Assembly (NCBI RefSeq): GCF_017591425.1
Contig: NW_024466459.1
Location: 7,936,001-8,000,000 of the forward strand
Reading direction: 5' to 3'
Length of the DNA: 64,000 nucleotides
Origin: Ochotona curzoniae
Taxonomy: Eukaryota; Chordata; Mammalia; Lagomorpha; Ochotonidae
In this document: one piece after another, positions 9,999 to 21,059 of the stretch
Layout of the letters: every line of letters starts with the position of its first letter
Position numbering within the stretch: the stretch's first letter is position 1
Translations under genes and position numbers: made by a program
The notes under the pieces: model-generated
The model's database searches: none
What the model saw: the letters and a program-made list of their open reading frames with translations, nothing else
What the model was told of the DNA's origin: nothing

Positions 9999-11230
9999 CT
10001 CTGCCCCAGCCTCAAGCGACTGCTCTCACCTGCAGCCTGGCTGTGAGCTGGCCTCTCCCGGCTGTGTGTTGGCCAGCCCGTGTGTGATCGTCTTCCTCTT
10101 AGTGCCATGTGTGCCCGAATACCAGGAGCAGGTGTCGGAGCTCGCCCCTTCCTCCCCAGCTGAGTATCTGCTGGGTGGACGGTATGCGCTTTACGCCCCA
10201 CAATGAGTTTGTGCCATCTGGGCTTTGAGCCATGCCCATACTGCTGCAGCGGCCTGTGCACACTCTGCTTTCCCTCAGGGCTGCACCTTGGAGCGGAACT
10301 GCTGGCTCCTGGGCTGGCTCCACACTGAGCTGCTTGAGGATCTGCCAGGTCCTTGTCCAAAGTGGCTGCCCTCCCCCCCCCCCCACCACTTCCTGCCTCT
10401 TCCAGACCTGCTGCAGAGCAGCTGATGAGCTCTTTGGAGTCATGAACTTGAGCTTCTGTTTCTTCCTCTACTTGAGCTCCTGTTTCTTCCTTCTGTTAGC
10501 AATTCCACGGTGGCTTCTGATTGTTCACAGAACAAAAGAGAAACCATTTCTGGGGCATACAGGAGGTCCATGCTGGGCACCAGCCCCACAGAACCACCTC
10601 TGCCCGCTGGCTGGCTGCTCCTCTCCCCAGGGAGCCAGTGTGAGCACTTGTCTTCTCACCTCCACTTGTACCAGGCTCCCAAGGCTTCTCTAACATAGCC
10701 CGGGGCCAGCCCTAGGGATGAAGTGCTGGGTCCCCTGGCTATTCTGATTGAATCCCAGCTGTCCCCGGTGCCATGCTCCCTCTGGTGCCTCGGGGAAGGG
10801 GAAGGCCCCAGTCATCTGTGGCCATCCCTGGCTGGCAGCCACTGTCTGGCACCTCTGCCTATGTCATCACACGGCCACCTGCCTCTGCATTTCTTGATGC
10901 AGCAGCCACTCTGCATCAGGGGTCCATGCTACTCTGGTAGGGCCCCATCTTAGCTCACTGCATCTGTAACCACCACAGCTGCAAGTCGGCTCACCTGCTG
11001 AAGCTCTGGGGAAACCAGGAATGGTGCAGGTGATGTTCTCTAACCCGTGTTCCCCTGTTCCTTGGGGCTCAGTTCAGATCTCACCCACAACCCCTCAGCA
11101 CGATGCCATTCCCAATCCCAGCTGCCCTCTCCCAGGCCATCTTTCTTATCAGTGTTTGACATCGTTGCAAGCTGTAAAACATGTGGTTATTGTCGGTCAC
11201 TTTTTCAGTCCCTGCAGGTGTTTAACTTCC
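9999..11230. other. Unassigned single-copy DNA
   Basis: GC-rich; C12 run at 10373-10384. A repeated 'ttgagct(t/c)ctgtttcttcct' word occurs twice at about 10447-10495. No exon or transposon recognised. Confidence 0.5.
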
Positions 11231-11300
11231 TCAGATGTGAGTCCTCCTCCCTCAGGAGTGAGTCCTCCTCTGCTGAGTCCTCCCTCAGGTGTGACTCTGC
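11231..11300. repeat. Short degenerate minisatellite
   Basis: The word 'gagtcctcc' recurs at 11239, 11260 and 11275, with 'ctcagg' after the units, giving irregular periods of about 21 and 15 bp. Local tandem duplication; no function visible. Confidence 0.6.
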
Positions 11301-12474
11301 CTTGCTCATAACACAGAGTAGGCCCACCTCCTGACTCGGGGTGACTCTTGCCAGAGCAAGCGTGGGGGTGGGGGTCTCGGGTAGCTGGCCAGTGCTCTGG
11401 TGGAGATTTCCAATGAAGCTGGGGAGCCCACTCTTGACCTTGGGCACAGCATGGGCTCTCAAGTCCCCCGCCCCACGGCTGAGCTTTGCTGCCAGGTGGA
11501 GTGCAGGTGCTGCCGCCTCCGAGGAGGGCACGCCTGTTGCAGAGGCGCCCTGCCATACCTCCTTGCCAGCACCACGTAGGGGTTTGGCCAAGAGGGCACT
11601 CCTTCCTGGGCAGAGGGGACAGAGTTGGGTTTGGGGAGGGGCCTGAGGCACTGAATAGGTCCCTAGAGGTGTGGTTCGTGGGTACTTGGTGCCTCCCGGC
11701 CATCTGCCTTGCTGGGCGTCTGCTGAGTCGGAGGTGGTTGGCTGTTGGCTGGGCTGAGGAACCTGCTGCTTGCAGGGGAGGCGGCTTAGGGGCCAGCAGC
11801 TGGGATGACGCCACACTCTGGAGCCAGGTGCTGAAATAGGTGCTATTGGGCCCAGCGTGGCTGCTGTCTGGCTCTTTGGTACCCTGGCACCTGCCAAGGC
11901 CCTGAGTGGGGGCAGGTAAGTCAGGGCACCATACTTGTGTGAGTTGCTTCCTGGCTCCTGCCACTGAGATCTGGTCCATCTCCCACCTGTGTGGTTCCTT
12001 AGGGGACTTCTGGGACAAATGGCTTTAACCAATGGCCGAGTTCAAAGTCAAGGTGGCAGCAGGACCAGGTCTGGAGGGGCTGCCATCAGCCCTCGTCTTT
12101 CCTGGGCTTGTAGCTGCCCCTTCCCTTCTCTGCATCTTTCCCTGTGTTTACAAGGACCCAAGCACTGGACCCAGAGCCCACTTAACATCTTTGTATTCGC
12201 AGACTTTACTGCAAGTGATGGTGTATTCTAAGATCCCGAGCAGATGGTGCCCTTGGATATGAGCTGGCCAGGCAAACAGTGGTGCCTAATAAAAGCTGAG
12301 AAGTGGTGGTGGTGCAGAGGCTACCACGAGCCAGGGAAAAAAAAAAAGGCTGAGTGCCTCTGTCTGTTACAGTGACATGACTAGCGGTGTGGCCATCCGC
12401 TCCTCCCAGTCACGTGTAAGCCCAGAGAAGGGGGCTCCCCACCTGGCCAGGCCTGCGATTGAAGGCTCTGAGAG
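11301..12474. other. Unassigned single-copy DNA with long chance frames
   Basis: Two minus-strand frames of 273 and 275 codons (11197-12018 and 11205-12032) overlap almost completely in different phases, and plus-strand frames of 101-117 codons oppose them. Such mutual overlap means few stops in every phase, not a gene. The minisatellite at 11231-11300 lies inside both. An A-run follows 'gccaggg' near 12337. Confidence 0.5.
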
Positions 12475-12830
12475 CCAGCCATCAGCAGGAGCCTGGAAAA
12501 ACGCTGGCTGAAATTAATCACTTGCCTTGCCAGGGTATTTATTTTCTCCTTTATACCTGGAGAGAAATGGGCTGTGAACTGGAAATTTTCGGAACAGTAG
12601 GCTGAACTTTTTTGTCTGAAGGGAAACAACTTTCCTTTAAAGTGCAACCATTTGCTCAATTCAGTTCCACCATTAAAGGACAATGGCCAATTTTCTTGGG
12701 GGACCTGGGATGTCGGTTTTGTCTAAAAAGCGAGCGTGCGGGGAATTTACTCACCTAGCTGTGATCGCCCGTGAAAACAGGTGATTTAATGATTTAACAG
12801 GGATTTAAATACTGAGCTCCTGAACCACGA
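12475..12830. promoter_or_regulatory. Candidate conserved non-coding element
   Basis: AT-rich 350-bp island: 'gctgaaattaatcacttg', 'gtatttattttctcc', 'acaatggccaattttc' (SOX-like ACAATGG and CCAAT-like), 'ggtgatttaatgatttaac'. It keeps CpGs at 'aagcgagcgtgcgg' and 'gatcgcccg'. No repeat or coding frame. Enhancer role inferred from composition. Confidence 0.55.
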
Positions 12831-13127
12831 GCAGCCAGGAGACAGCTGGAGACCTGCAGTGGCGATTTCCCACTGAATGAGAGCAGGCAGCACGGGCAAG
12901 CGGGCAGGAGGGAGAGGCAGGCCTGAGCCAGGACGGGGTGGGCCTCAGTCGAGAGAGAATGCCTGCTTTTTAAAAAGGCCATCTTAAAGCACATGTGGAT
13001 GCAGGTGCTCAACCATCTTTCACAAGTCAAATTCGACACATGTGGCTCATTCTGATATGCTCAAGGAGCTCAGCCGGGCTACGCCAAGGCACCTAGCAAT
13101 CCTCATCGGCTTCATGGAGGCGGGGAA
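12831..13127. other. Unassigned single-copy DNA
   Basis: Mixed composition. An 81-codon minus frame spans 12794-13039 without a recognisable product. No repeat seen. Confidence 0.45.
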
Positions 13128-13195
13128 GGCATTGTGGCACAAAGGCTTCACCTAGGCCTGTCCCTGCCGCGATCCTCCCATCCTGGTGTCCACTC
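13128..13195 (+). mobile_element. Possible CSINE 5' fragment
   Basis: 'ggcattgtggcacaaaggct' and 'tgccgcgatcctcccatcc' resemble the tRNA-like head of the CSINE family, but the fragment is short and diverged. Confidence 0.4.
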
Positions 13196-13239
13196 GCTGA
13201 GGGAATGAATCAGACAGGTGAGTGGGTGCCAGGAGGCCA

Positions 13240-13315
13240 GAGCGTCCTTACGCTGGGGGGAGTGGGCAGCCTCAGCTTGCTCCTCTGTAAAATGGGAATC
13301 TTCTGCCAGACTCGC
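13240..13315 (+). mobile_element. MIR relic
   Basis: 'agcctcagcttgctcctctg' and 'ctgtaaaatgggaatcttc' match the MIR 3' core in plus orientation. Confidence 0.65.
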
Positions 13316-13620
13316 AGAATCCTCTGCAGATTCAAAGTGAATCAGGCTGATGGCATAACCCGAGGCACCGGTGGGTCACACACAGGCAGCAGCTTCCTTC
13401 CCCGCCCCCGATCTTCTCCAGGCTTCCATCTTATCTAGCACCTGCTTACAAGCTTCTCTCTCCCAAGAGGCTCCCCACTCTGGCCAGGTGCGGCCCACCT
13501 CAGGGGTGGCCTTGGCCATCACAGCACAGGCTGTGCCTGACAAGGAAGGCTGTGGGCAGACTTTGGGGTTCAGATCTTGATTTTTTGATCTACCTACAGC
13601 ATGACACTGAATCTGATTTG

Positions 13621-13929
13621 TTTTTAAAGGTTTATTTACTCATTTGAAAGAATTACAGAGAGAGAGGGAGAGAAAGACCTTCCATCTCCTTGTTCACTCC
13701 CCAAGTAGCTGCTACAGCCAAGGTTGAGTCAGACCAACGCGGGCGCCAGGAGCTTCTTCCCAATCTCTCGCATAGGTGCAGGAGCCCAAGCCCTTGAGCC
13801 ATCTTCCACTGCTTTCCTGCAAGTGTGTTAGCAGTGAGCTGGACTGGAAGTGGAGCAACTGGGACTTGGAGAAGCACTCATGTGGGATGCTGGCATTGCA
13901 GGCAACAGCTTAACCCGCTGTACCACAAT
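13621..13929 (-). mobile_element. CSINE, minus orientation, with target-site duplication
   Basis: Starts with the reverse tail 'tttttaaaggtttatttact', 'gagagagagggagag' and 'gttcactccccaag', and ends at 'cttaacccgctgtaccac'. Flanks 'actgaatctgatttg' (just before) and 'actgaatcagttatt' (at the end) form a diverged target-site duplication, which fixes both ends. Confidence 0.95.
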
Positions 13930-14842
13930 ACTGAATCAGTTATTTATCTGACCCGACTTCCCATAAGCACAGGATCATCCCCATAGAGCTGGGCAGGAGG
14001 AGGGGAGGAAGGTGAGGGGACGTAAAATGCCCTCCTAGGGACCTCCTATGGGTATGTGCTCAAAAAATGTGAGGCTTGTGACCTTGACCATGACCTTGAC
14101 TGAACGAGGGGAGTTCCCTGCAGGGCTGGATGGCTATGCTACAGCTGCCACTGCTAAGGATAGCTGTGCTTTTAGCTGCAGAACGGAAGCAAGCGTACCC
14201 CTGTCCAAGGTCTACCCTGTCTATCTCTGCCCTGTCTACCTTTTGGACCAAGTCTAGTGCCTGCCTGGGGGGAGGAGCCACCTCAGCCACGCCCTACACC
14301 TGCCCAGGGGGAGGAGCCACTGCAGGTTGAATGACCTTGCTTCCTCCTCTGTACACCACTTCCTCTGAGCTCTCCGGAGCTCACTCAGCATCTTTGAAGA
14401 GGAATTGCTTGGAGCTCTGTGGCCTGGGAGAGGAAGGATGCCATGGCCTCTGCAGCCTGGCCACCTCACTGTTGTGCTCATGCTCATTCCCAAATGCCGG
14501 TGTGTGTCCAGCACAAGCACTGTGAAAAGAGCTGGGAGGCTGAGCCTGCCAGCAGCCTGGCCAGGAGAAGCCAGAGAGGAGGAGAGGCGAAAGACCCCAA
14601 CAGCGTGGGGCCTCAGAGGACCTGTCGGGGAGTACAACCTGCTGACCTCGAGATGTTGGTCTTCAGTGCTCTGCGAATCCAGAGCTCAGAACTGGCCCCA
14701 AGGAACTGAATCCGAAGAATATCCCATTGCTTTCCTTCGGGCCCAATGTGCCCAGGGTCTGAAGTGTGAACACCCAGCCCCCTCAGGGTAGCAGAGTGCC
14801 CACACAGCCCTTCAGACGCTGCACGTGGCCACCCCTTGCCCA
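13930..14842. other. Unassigned single-copy DNA
   Basis: Includes a repeated word 'ggggaggagccac' (about 14269 and 14308) and clustered frames on both strands (128 codons at 14405-14791 plus, 127 codons at 14254-14637 minus). No recognisable product. Confidence 0.45.
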
Positions 14843-15140
14843 GCAGGGGCAGCCGGTTAAGCTATTACCAGTGATGTCAGAATCCTACAGGAGAGCAAGT
14901 TCATGTCCTGGCTGCTCCGCTTCTGGTATCCAGCTCCCTGCTAACACGCCTGGGAAAGCAGTGGAAGACAGCCCAAGTGCCTGGGTCGCTGCCCACCCAC
15001 GCGGGAAGCCTGGCTGGAGTCCCTGGCCCCTGGCTTCAGTCTGTCCAGCCCAAGCTGTTGTGGCCCCTTGGAGAGTGAGCTAGTGATGGAGGCTCTGCCC
15101 CTCTGTAACTCTACCTTTCAACTCAATAAATGCTTTCTTA
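14843..15140 (+). mobile_element. CSINE, old, 5' end degraded
   Basis: 'ccggttaagctattaccag' head, 'ctgctccgcttctggtatcc', 'agctccctgctaacacgcc', 'tgggaaagcagtggaagac', 'ccttggagagtgagctagtg' and tail 'caactcaataaatgctttc'. Confidence 0.85.
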
Positions 15141-15164
15141 AAGCTTTTGTTTTGCACATTAAAA

Positions 15165-15409
15165 TGGTGCAGAAAGACTGGGAGACAGACAGAGGTCTTC
15201 CATTTGTTGGCTCATGCCCCAGATGGTTACAATGAGGTAACCATGGTAACAGGGGCCCAAGACCTTGGACCATCCTCTGCTGCTTTTTCAGGCCGTTAGC
15301 AGGGAGCTGGATCTGAAATGGAGCAACCAGGACTCACGTTGGAGCCCGTATGGGATGCCAGCGGCATTACAGGTAGTGGCTTAGCCTGTTATGCCACAAG
15401 ACTGGCCCA
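15165..15409 (-). mobile_element. CSINE, minus orientation
   Basis: 'cttccatttgttggctcatg', 'ccccagatggttacaatg', 'ggccgttagcagggagctgg' and 'ccacaagactggccc'. It lies head-to-head with the plus-strand copy that ends just upstream, so two tails face each other across about 25 bp. Confidence 0.85.
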
Positions 15410-16664
15410 AATCTTCTGAAAATGCAAGTCTAGAGTGAGTGATGCTTTATGGCAGCTGGCCGGGAGATAAGGACACCCATGCTGCGCCCTCATGGATGGC
15501 CCCAGTGCCCTCACAGGGCTGTGGCTGGTGGCCTATGGTCATCACGCAAGGAAGCGATTCTTTTTAGTTTGAGATGAATGACAAGGACCTGCTTCTCTGC
15601 AGCCGAGTGCACAGACCCTCTGCGTTCTGTTGCTCCAGGCCCTGGAAGACAAGCCCCAGTCTAGGGTGTGTGTGGATGTTGAATTTTGTGCATCCATGTG
15701 TTTTGTCAGGGACAGTCCTGAAGTTTGCAGAAAGGGCAAGGGCTCGGGTGACGTGGCACCTCTTTTCATGGAGGAATGGATGAATGAATGAATAAATGAA
15801 CAATCCAAACTAAACTTCACCCACTTACTTCTTGATAGAAGATTAAAAAGCTTCAGGCTACATGGACATCTGGTCTACCCCAAAGCAGCATCAATACCTA
15901 TTACAAGCCTGGAGCCACAGACGAGCAGTGACCAGTGCCTCCCTTTGTTCTCAATCTATCAGCTTCTCAAAGGCCATACTGATTCCCCCCAACTCCTCCG
16001 CTGTCCCCAGGGCAGCAGGGTGGGGTGTGTACCCCTCCCCTCTTTCTGAGGCTATGCCCCCATGTCCACGCAACCCTAGAGGCTTACATTATGGATGGGC
16101 TCCGTCGTCTTAGCATGGCACTATCACCTTGCAGAATGCAACCTGGACCTCTGGTTGGGTTGCCAGGCAGGGGCCAGCATGGACCCCAAGCCCCAGGACA
16201 CTCAGCCCAGGGCAAGCTCTTAGACCTGGCTGATGAGCCACTGGAAATACTCCAGAAGGTCATGGAGAGCAGGTGCCTCTCTGAGCTGGCTCCCCCTCCC
16301 AACCCACTACTCTTGGAGTGTTCCCGTGACCCCTCTTTGCTGTGGGGGTGCCCATAGGAGAACAGGAGCTCCCAGCCTCCCTCCAAGGTAGTGGTGCAGC
16401 GGTGGGAGCAGCCCAGCCACCAGTGCCCACTTGCCTCCCCTGGGCGAGGCTTGGGAGGAAGGAGAGATGGTCCTGGCCAGGGATGGATGGGGGCGTTCCG
16501 GCAGGGAGATTGGATGCTTGGGTCCCGTGGCTGGGGTCGGAGGCAGCAAGGAGAGAGGGGGCAGGTGTGTGGGGCTGGCCCCAGGATGTTTGGCACAGCC
16601 CTGCAAAGCCAAAGGACAGAAGGGCGAGAGTTGTTGCAGGCAGCTGGGCATGTCCCATAATTAC
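15410..16664. other. Unassigned single-copy DNA
   Basis: Contains a small (TGAA)n stretch at about 15778-15800. At 16025-16737 several frames of 100-217 codons overlap on both strands without a recognisable protein. GC-rich from about 16130. Confidence 0.45.
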
Positions 16665-16860
16665 AGGAGAGAAATGAGGCCAGAACCTGGCGCTCGCCAC
16701 CTCTGGCTGAGTGATCATCGCCCTTATTATAAAGCAACTAATTATTAGCCTGGCTCATTAGCAATTATAAATCTCTAACTCCAGAACTTCATTAAAAAAA
16801 TGACAAGTTAGCACTTAATTATTTTCCCGACTGCCTGAATCTAGCACAGTGTTAACGCCC
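16665..16860. promoter_or_regulatory. Candidate conserved non-coding element, TAAT-dense
   Basis: Within 200 bp: 'cataattacagg', 'caactaattattagcc', 'ctcattagcaattataaatc', 'aacttcattaaaaaaatgac' and 'gcacttaattattttcccg'. That is at least seven TAAT/ATTA homeodomain cores plus CACTTAA (NKX2-like). No repeat or coding frame. A strong enhancer candidate by motif density alone. Confidence 0.6.
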
Positions 16861-16954
16861 CCTACTCTGAGGAGCGTGACTGTCCTTCAGGGACGGGACA
16901 GAGGGCCTGCATGACGACATCCCCAGCCCACACCTGCTGCAAGGGTTATGGCAG

Positions 16955-17050
16955 CTACTGTATGTTCAACCCCAGTTCTCTAAGGAGAGAAGAGGCTCAG
17001 AGAAAGGTCCCACAGGACCCTTGGCATCCAAACCTGCCTACAACTTGATG
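16955..17050 (-). mobile_element. MIR relic (weak)
   Basis: 'agaagaggctcagagaaagg' and neighbouring words resemble the reverse MIR core; diverged. Confidence 0.45.
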
Positions 17051-17091
17051 CGTCAGGGCTGGGTAGGGAGATACAGGGAAGAATTCTACCT

Positions 17092-17348
17092 TGCTTATAT
17101 ATTTGAGAGAGAGAATCTTTTTGTTAGTTCATACTCCACCTGGCCTCAATAACTTCTAGCCAAAGCTGGGAGCCAGGAACTCCAGCCCAGTCTCCTATGT
17201 GCATCGCAGAGGCCCAAGTGCTTGGGCCATCTTCCTCTGCTTTCCCAGGTGCATTAGCAAGGAGCCAGAGTGGAAATGGAGCAGCTGGGACCTGACAGGT
17301 CGCTCCTATGGGATGCTGGCAACTTAGTGTGACACAGCGCTGTCCCCA
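17092..17348 (-). mobile_element. CSINE, minus orientation
   Basis: 'atttgagagagagaatcttt', 'gttcatactccacctggcc', 'gcccaagtgcttgggccatc', 'aggtgcattagcaaggagc' and 'cacagcgctgtcccc'. The terminal 'gcgctgt' is the 5' tRNA-like end of the element. Confidence 0.9.
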
Positions 17349-17660
17349 GCAAGACCCGTGCTGATTCTCTCGTGGCATCTTCTGTCACCTCCCTGCAGCT
17401 TCCTCGCCCTCCTGGGCTCCACTGAAGGGGCTGCAGGAGGAGGACGCCCTCCAGATCCTGCTGTTCATTCAGGATGGAAGGGAATGACAACAGCCAGGAG
17501 CAGCTGCCTGCGAGGGGACAGCCAGACATGGGAGAAGGTGGGAAGACAGAAGCGGGAGAGCCCCTGGGCACAGGGTAAGCCCCTGGGCACAACTGAGGGC
17601 TGTTGGGCTGTGGGTGTGGCTCCACTTTGACTGTGTTGCTGTTCCAATGGCAGGGAGTGC

Positions 17661-17905
17661 AAGGGTGGGCATTTGAGGCACCGCCTGCATTCTAAGCGCC
17701 TAGGTTGGAGTCCTGGCTCCACTCTGTCCCCACTTACTGCTGATGTGCACCCTTGGGGCCTCCCCCATCTGGGAGAGCTGGACTGAATGACAGGCTGCTG
17801 GCTCCAGCTTGACCCAGCCCCAGCTGTTGTTGCAAGTGTTGCGAGGAGGTAAAACATCTGATGGAAGATCTGTCTCTGTTTTTTCAAATAAACACATCAA
17901 TAAAA
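17661..17905 (+). mobile_element. CSINE, divergent subtype
   Basis: 'ggtgggcatttgaggcaccg', 'taagcgcctaggttggagtc', 'gctgatgtgcacccttgggg' and 'tgatggaagatctgtctctg' with an A-rich tail. The 'gtgcaccctgggggc' module marks the subtype that also occurs at 56335. Confidence 0.8.
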
Positions 17906-17989
17906 AGTGTAAAAATAAAAGAAGGCTGAGGGTTAAATAATTCTTCCAGAGCTGATCCTGACCTCAAGTTGTCTGTGAAGAAACTTCTG

Positions 17990-18310
17990 TGAGCTGGCAC
18001 TGTGGTGCAGCAGGTAAAGCCACTGCCTGCAACACTGGCATTCCATATGGTTGCTGGTTCCAGTCCCAGCTACTCCTGATCTAGCTCTCCCTGCTCATGA
18101 CTTTGGAAAACAGCAGATGTTCCGTGTCCTGGTACCCTTGCACCCATGTGGGAGACTCAGATGAAGCTCCTGGCTGACTTTGGCTTGGCCCAGCTCCGGC
18201 TGTTGTGGCCATGTAGAGTATGAACCAACTCATGGGAAATCTCTCTCTCCTCTCTGTATATCTGCCTTTCCAATATATTTTAAAATCTATAAATAAAAAG
18301 TACTTTTAAA
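17990..18310 (+). mobile_element. CSINE, full length, with target-site duplication
   Basis: 'gagctggcactgtggtgcag', 'caggtaaagccactgcctgc', 'tggcattccatatggttgc', 'gcacccatgtgggagactc' and tail 'ataaataaaaagtacttt'. Flanked by aagaaacttctg (17978-17989) and aagaaccttctg (18311-18322), 11 of 12 identical. This is the best preserved classical CSINE in the window. Confidence 0.95.
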
Positions 18311-18322
18311 AAGAACCTTCTG

Positions 18323-19321
18323 GACACCACAGATACCGATTCCAACAGACCAAGTGCCCGTGCCCTGGCAGGCAGTTACAACCACAAAATGCAAGGAAAC
18401 AAACAGACTTGCATGGCGTTTGTATTAGAATCCAGACCATGCAGGACTGGAGGACTGCTGAGGAGGATGGAAAACAGGCCTGGGATGGAAGACGCGATGC
18501 TGGTTACTCCAGAGGTTCTCCTGTTGCCATCAGCCCCTGCTCCACTGGTTACATTGTCTCAAATCTCAGGCAATTCAAGAGCTGAGTGAAGCCCGCTGCC
18601 TGGGGTGTGACAGCCCGTGTGGAGGAGGTGTGGCGGAAGCCTGGCCCTCTTCTTTGGCCTCTTCCAGGCCAAGACCAAATGAGCAAGCAGCTCAGCTGAG
18701 AAGGGGAGGGAAGGAGCCGATGACCACACACCCACCGTCAGGGTCCAACAAAACCCCTGCAGTGTCACCAGGCGGGCAGGGAGAAGCGGGGAGGGGATCT
18801 GGCAAGGGATGGGGGAGGAATCTTTCCCACTGTAGGAGTCTTGATGTGAGGCTGGTCAGCTCTGCTAGGCAGCAGCCGTCTCCCCACATTCCGTTGAGGA
18901 AAAGGGCAGGTAGTTCTGTAATTTCCTGTAGGGTTTCCACATCTACAAGGGGCAGAAATCTGGAATCCCAGACAGGTGGGTGTCAGCAATCAGATGCAGG
19001 CTGACCCCCACCAACCACTTCCTGAATGTTCATTCTCTCGCTCACCTTTCACAACACCCCACATATCATCCCCAATCCCCACGGTGCAGAACAGCCCAAG
19101 AGCAGGTCACCCACCCTTTCTCTCCACCCTTGACCACAAGGCTAACCCATCTCTTAGGAAAGACATTGAGCTCCCATGGGGCATACTGCTTTTCTGCTGT
19201 GTTGAATAGATTGTTCTTGGGGACGAAGGGTCCTGGCAGGCAAAAGGTCCCCTAGGTGGGCCTGGACCATGTGGCACCCATCCTAGCAACTCTAGCAGGT
19301 CCTGGGGGCCTGAAGCCCAGT
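18323..19321. other. Unassigned single-copy DNA
   Basis: About 1 kb of moderately GC-rich sequence. Overlapping frames to 124 codons occur on both strands without a recognisable product. No repeat seen. Confidence 0.45.
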
Positions 19322-19333
19322 GCCTCCTGCTGG
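19322..19333 (-). promoter_or_regulatory. Possible CTCF core site
   Basis: gcctcctgctgg is the reverse CTCF core and is preceded by 'ccagt'. The same 12-mer occurs at 9631, in the same orientation. Motif evidence only. Confidence 0.3.
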
Positions 19334-19980
19334 CCTGGCCAGAATGGGCAGCCACCCCTGGCAGTAGGGGACAGGATTGGGGGAAGCAGGGAGTTGAGAC
19401 CTCAGTTCGGAGTGGACTGGGAAGTAGGGAGGGTTCCCCAGAGTCCAGCCCCGCAAGCAGCTGGGAGCAGATTTTCTGGGTGAATGGAGATGCTGAGTCC
19501 TCTGAGGAAGATCCCAGGGAGTGGCTGATGGTACCCCCTGAATGAGGTGGGGGGAGAGACAGCTGAGCCCTGGAGCTTGGCCAAGGACACACAACTAACT
19601 TTTGAGGGCTAAGAGGGTCCCCATGGGGGTGGGCTGCAGGGGAGAGTGCACCATGGGCTGTTCCTCCTAGTGGTGCTTCCCACGCCACCGCTGTCTGCTG
19701 GGGTATCCACAAGGGAGCGTATAGCCCTGTGGCAGGAATGAAACACCAAACACACTAATCACAACCTACCGGGTAGGTCCCAGCCTGAGCCTATGTCCCC
19801 CAGGAACTGGAGTCCAGAGGGGAAGGAATGGCCAGGCACTTATGGGACCAGGCTCCCAGCACCCTGAACCCAGCAGCATCTCCTCTCCATGGCAACCTCA
19901 GGGTGGCAGAGGGGACGGAGGTCCTGGGTTCTGTTAGCCCCATTGGGGGCTGTGCCTGGAGATCCAACACCCCCAACCCC

Positions 19981-19981
<1 letters not shown>
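19334..19981. other. Unassigned single-copy DNA
   Basis: GC-rich sequence with a 201-codon minus-strand frame (19107-19712) that has no recognisable domain. 'ggccaaggacacacaactaac' near 19578 may be a remnant of a reverse MIR. Confidence 0.45.

Positions 19982-20038
<57 letters not shown>
19982..20038. repeat. (AC)n microsatellite
   Basis: Uninterrupted AC dinucleotide run of 57 bp. Expected to be highly length-polymorphic and a potential Z-DNA former. It accounts for the poly-Cys/Val and poly-Thr/His frames across it. Confidence 0.98.
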
Positions 20039-20040
<2 letters not shown>

Positions 20041-20439
20041 GAGGCACTAAGAGGCAGGAAATTTCTATCTTACTGTGGCACTGGGAGCCAGGTTCTCTGC
20101 ACAATGATGTAATTAGTGACTCAGTCTGCAGCCTTGGGTTCTGCTAGACCCTCGACCCCACCCAGAGACCCGGCTCCTTGCTCCTTGTTCCTTCCTGCTC
20201 TGCCTTTACCCTGGGTCAAGGAGAAGGTGGGCATTTTCCTGACTCGGACTGGTCTGAGGTCAGCACTGCTCTGTCCTCTGTTCCTCCAGCTTCTAGGATG
20301 TGGAGTGGAAGGTGCCATGGCGTCCTTCTCACCTGAAAGTTCCTGTGGCCAGCCACCCTTGCTGTCAGGTGAATTTTCTAGAAGCCCTGACAGGTGATGG
20401 TTGCCTGCCCAGGGACTGCCCCTCTCTGAAACTGACAGG

Positions 20440-20620
20440 CAATTGGCCCTTAAATCCCCCGAGAGATCCAAGGAGGATGAGGAAAAAATTACGGCTGTAG
20501 AACCGAGTCTTAAAAATTATATCACCTTTGCTGACAGCGTAATTACTCCTTTTTCTGGAGATTTAGTACAGATCTCCTGCCTTAAACAGCTGTGGGATAT
20601 TTTAAGGGCTCCTCTCTCCT
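20440..20620. promoter_or_regulatory. Candidate conserved non-coding element
   Basis: AT-rich island: 'gaaaaaattacggctgtag', 'cttaaaaattatatcacc', 'gacagcgtaattactcc' and 'gggatattttaaggg', with retained CpGs. A plus-strand frame through it reads about 60 residues without a stop but lacks convincing splice signals, so it is called regulatory rather than exonic. Confidence 0.5.
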
Positions 20621-21059
20621 TTCTGCTCTTCCTCCTTCCCCATGGCTGCCTGAACCCTGATCCCTGGCCTTGGCCAGCTTGCGTGTGTCCCCCTCCAACT
20701 CCTAGGGAGCAGGGCCTCCCAGCCAGTGTTGGGAATGGCCGACCACAGGAGGGAGGGGTGACAGACTGGGAGGAAGAGGCCTTGATTGGCAGCTCCCTGG
20801 GTTTGGGCTACCCAGGACAGCATGAGTCCTGCCTGTGCCCCCCGCTCAGACCTAGCTAGCTGTTGGTAGTGTCTGGGTGTATCATGGCCAGCCCGTGGCC
20901 AGCCCAAGGCCCTTGGTCCCCTGCAGTGGTCCTTCCTTCCATTTCTCATCCTATGGGGAGCAGGCTGCAAGCCTGGGACTGATGCTCACTGGCCAAAGGC
21001 CCTGAGATGTGTTCTGCTCGGGTTCTCATGGGCTCTTTGAGCCGCAGGTGCCTGTGCAC
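20621..21059. other. Unassigned single-copy DNA
   Basis: GC-rich with a tandem 'ggccagccc' word near 20887-20903. No exon or transposon seen. Confidence 0.45.

Noticed and set aside
11197..12032. Two minus-strand open frames of 273 and 275 codons
   Set aside because: They overlap almost fully in different phases, cross a minisatellite, are Pro/Ser/Gly-rich and contain no recognisable domain; plus-strand frames oppose them. GC-rich DNA with few stops explains all of them.
19982..20038. Poly-Cys/Val and poly-Thr/His frames
   Set aside because: Produced by the (AC)n microsatellite.
20401..20859. Possible exon encoding an acidic/lysine-rich stretch across 20440-20620
   Set aside because: No convincing 5' splice site or continuing exon. 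The AT-rich, TAAT-containing sequence fits a non-coding element better.
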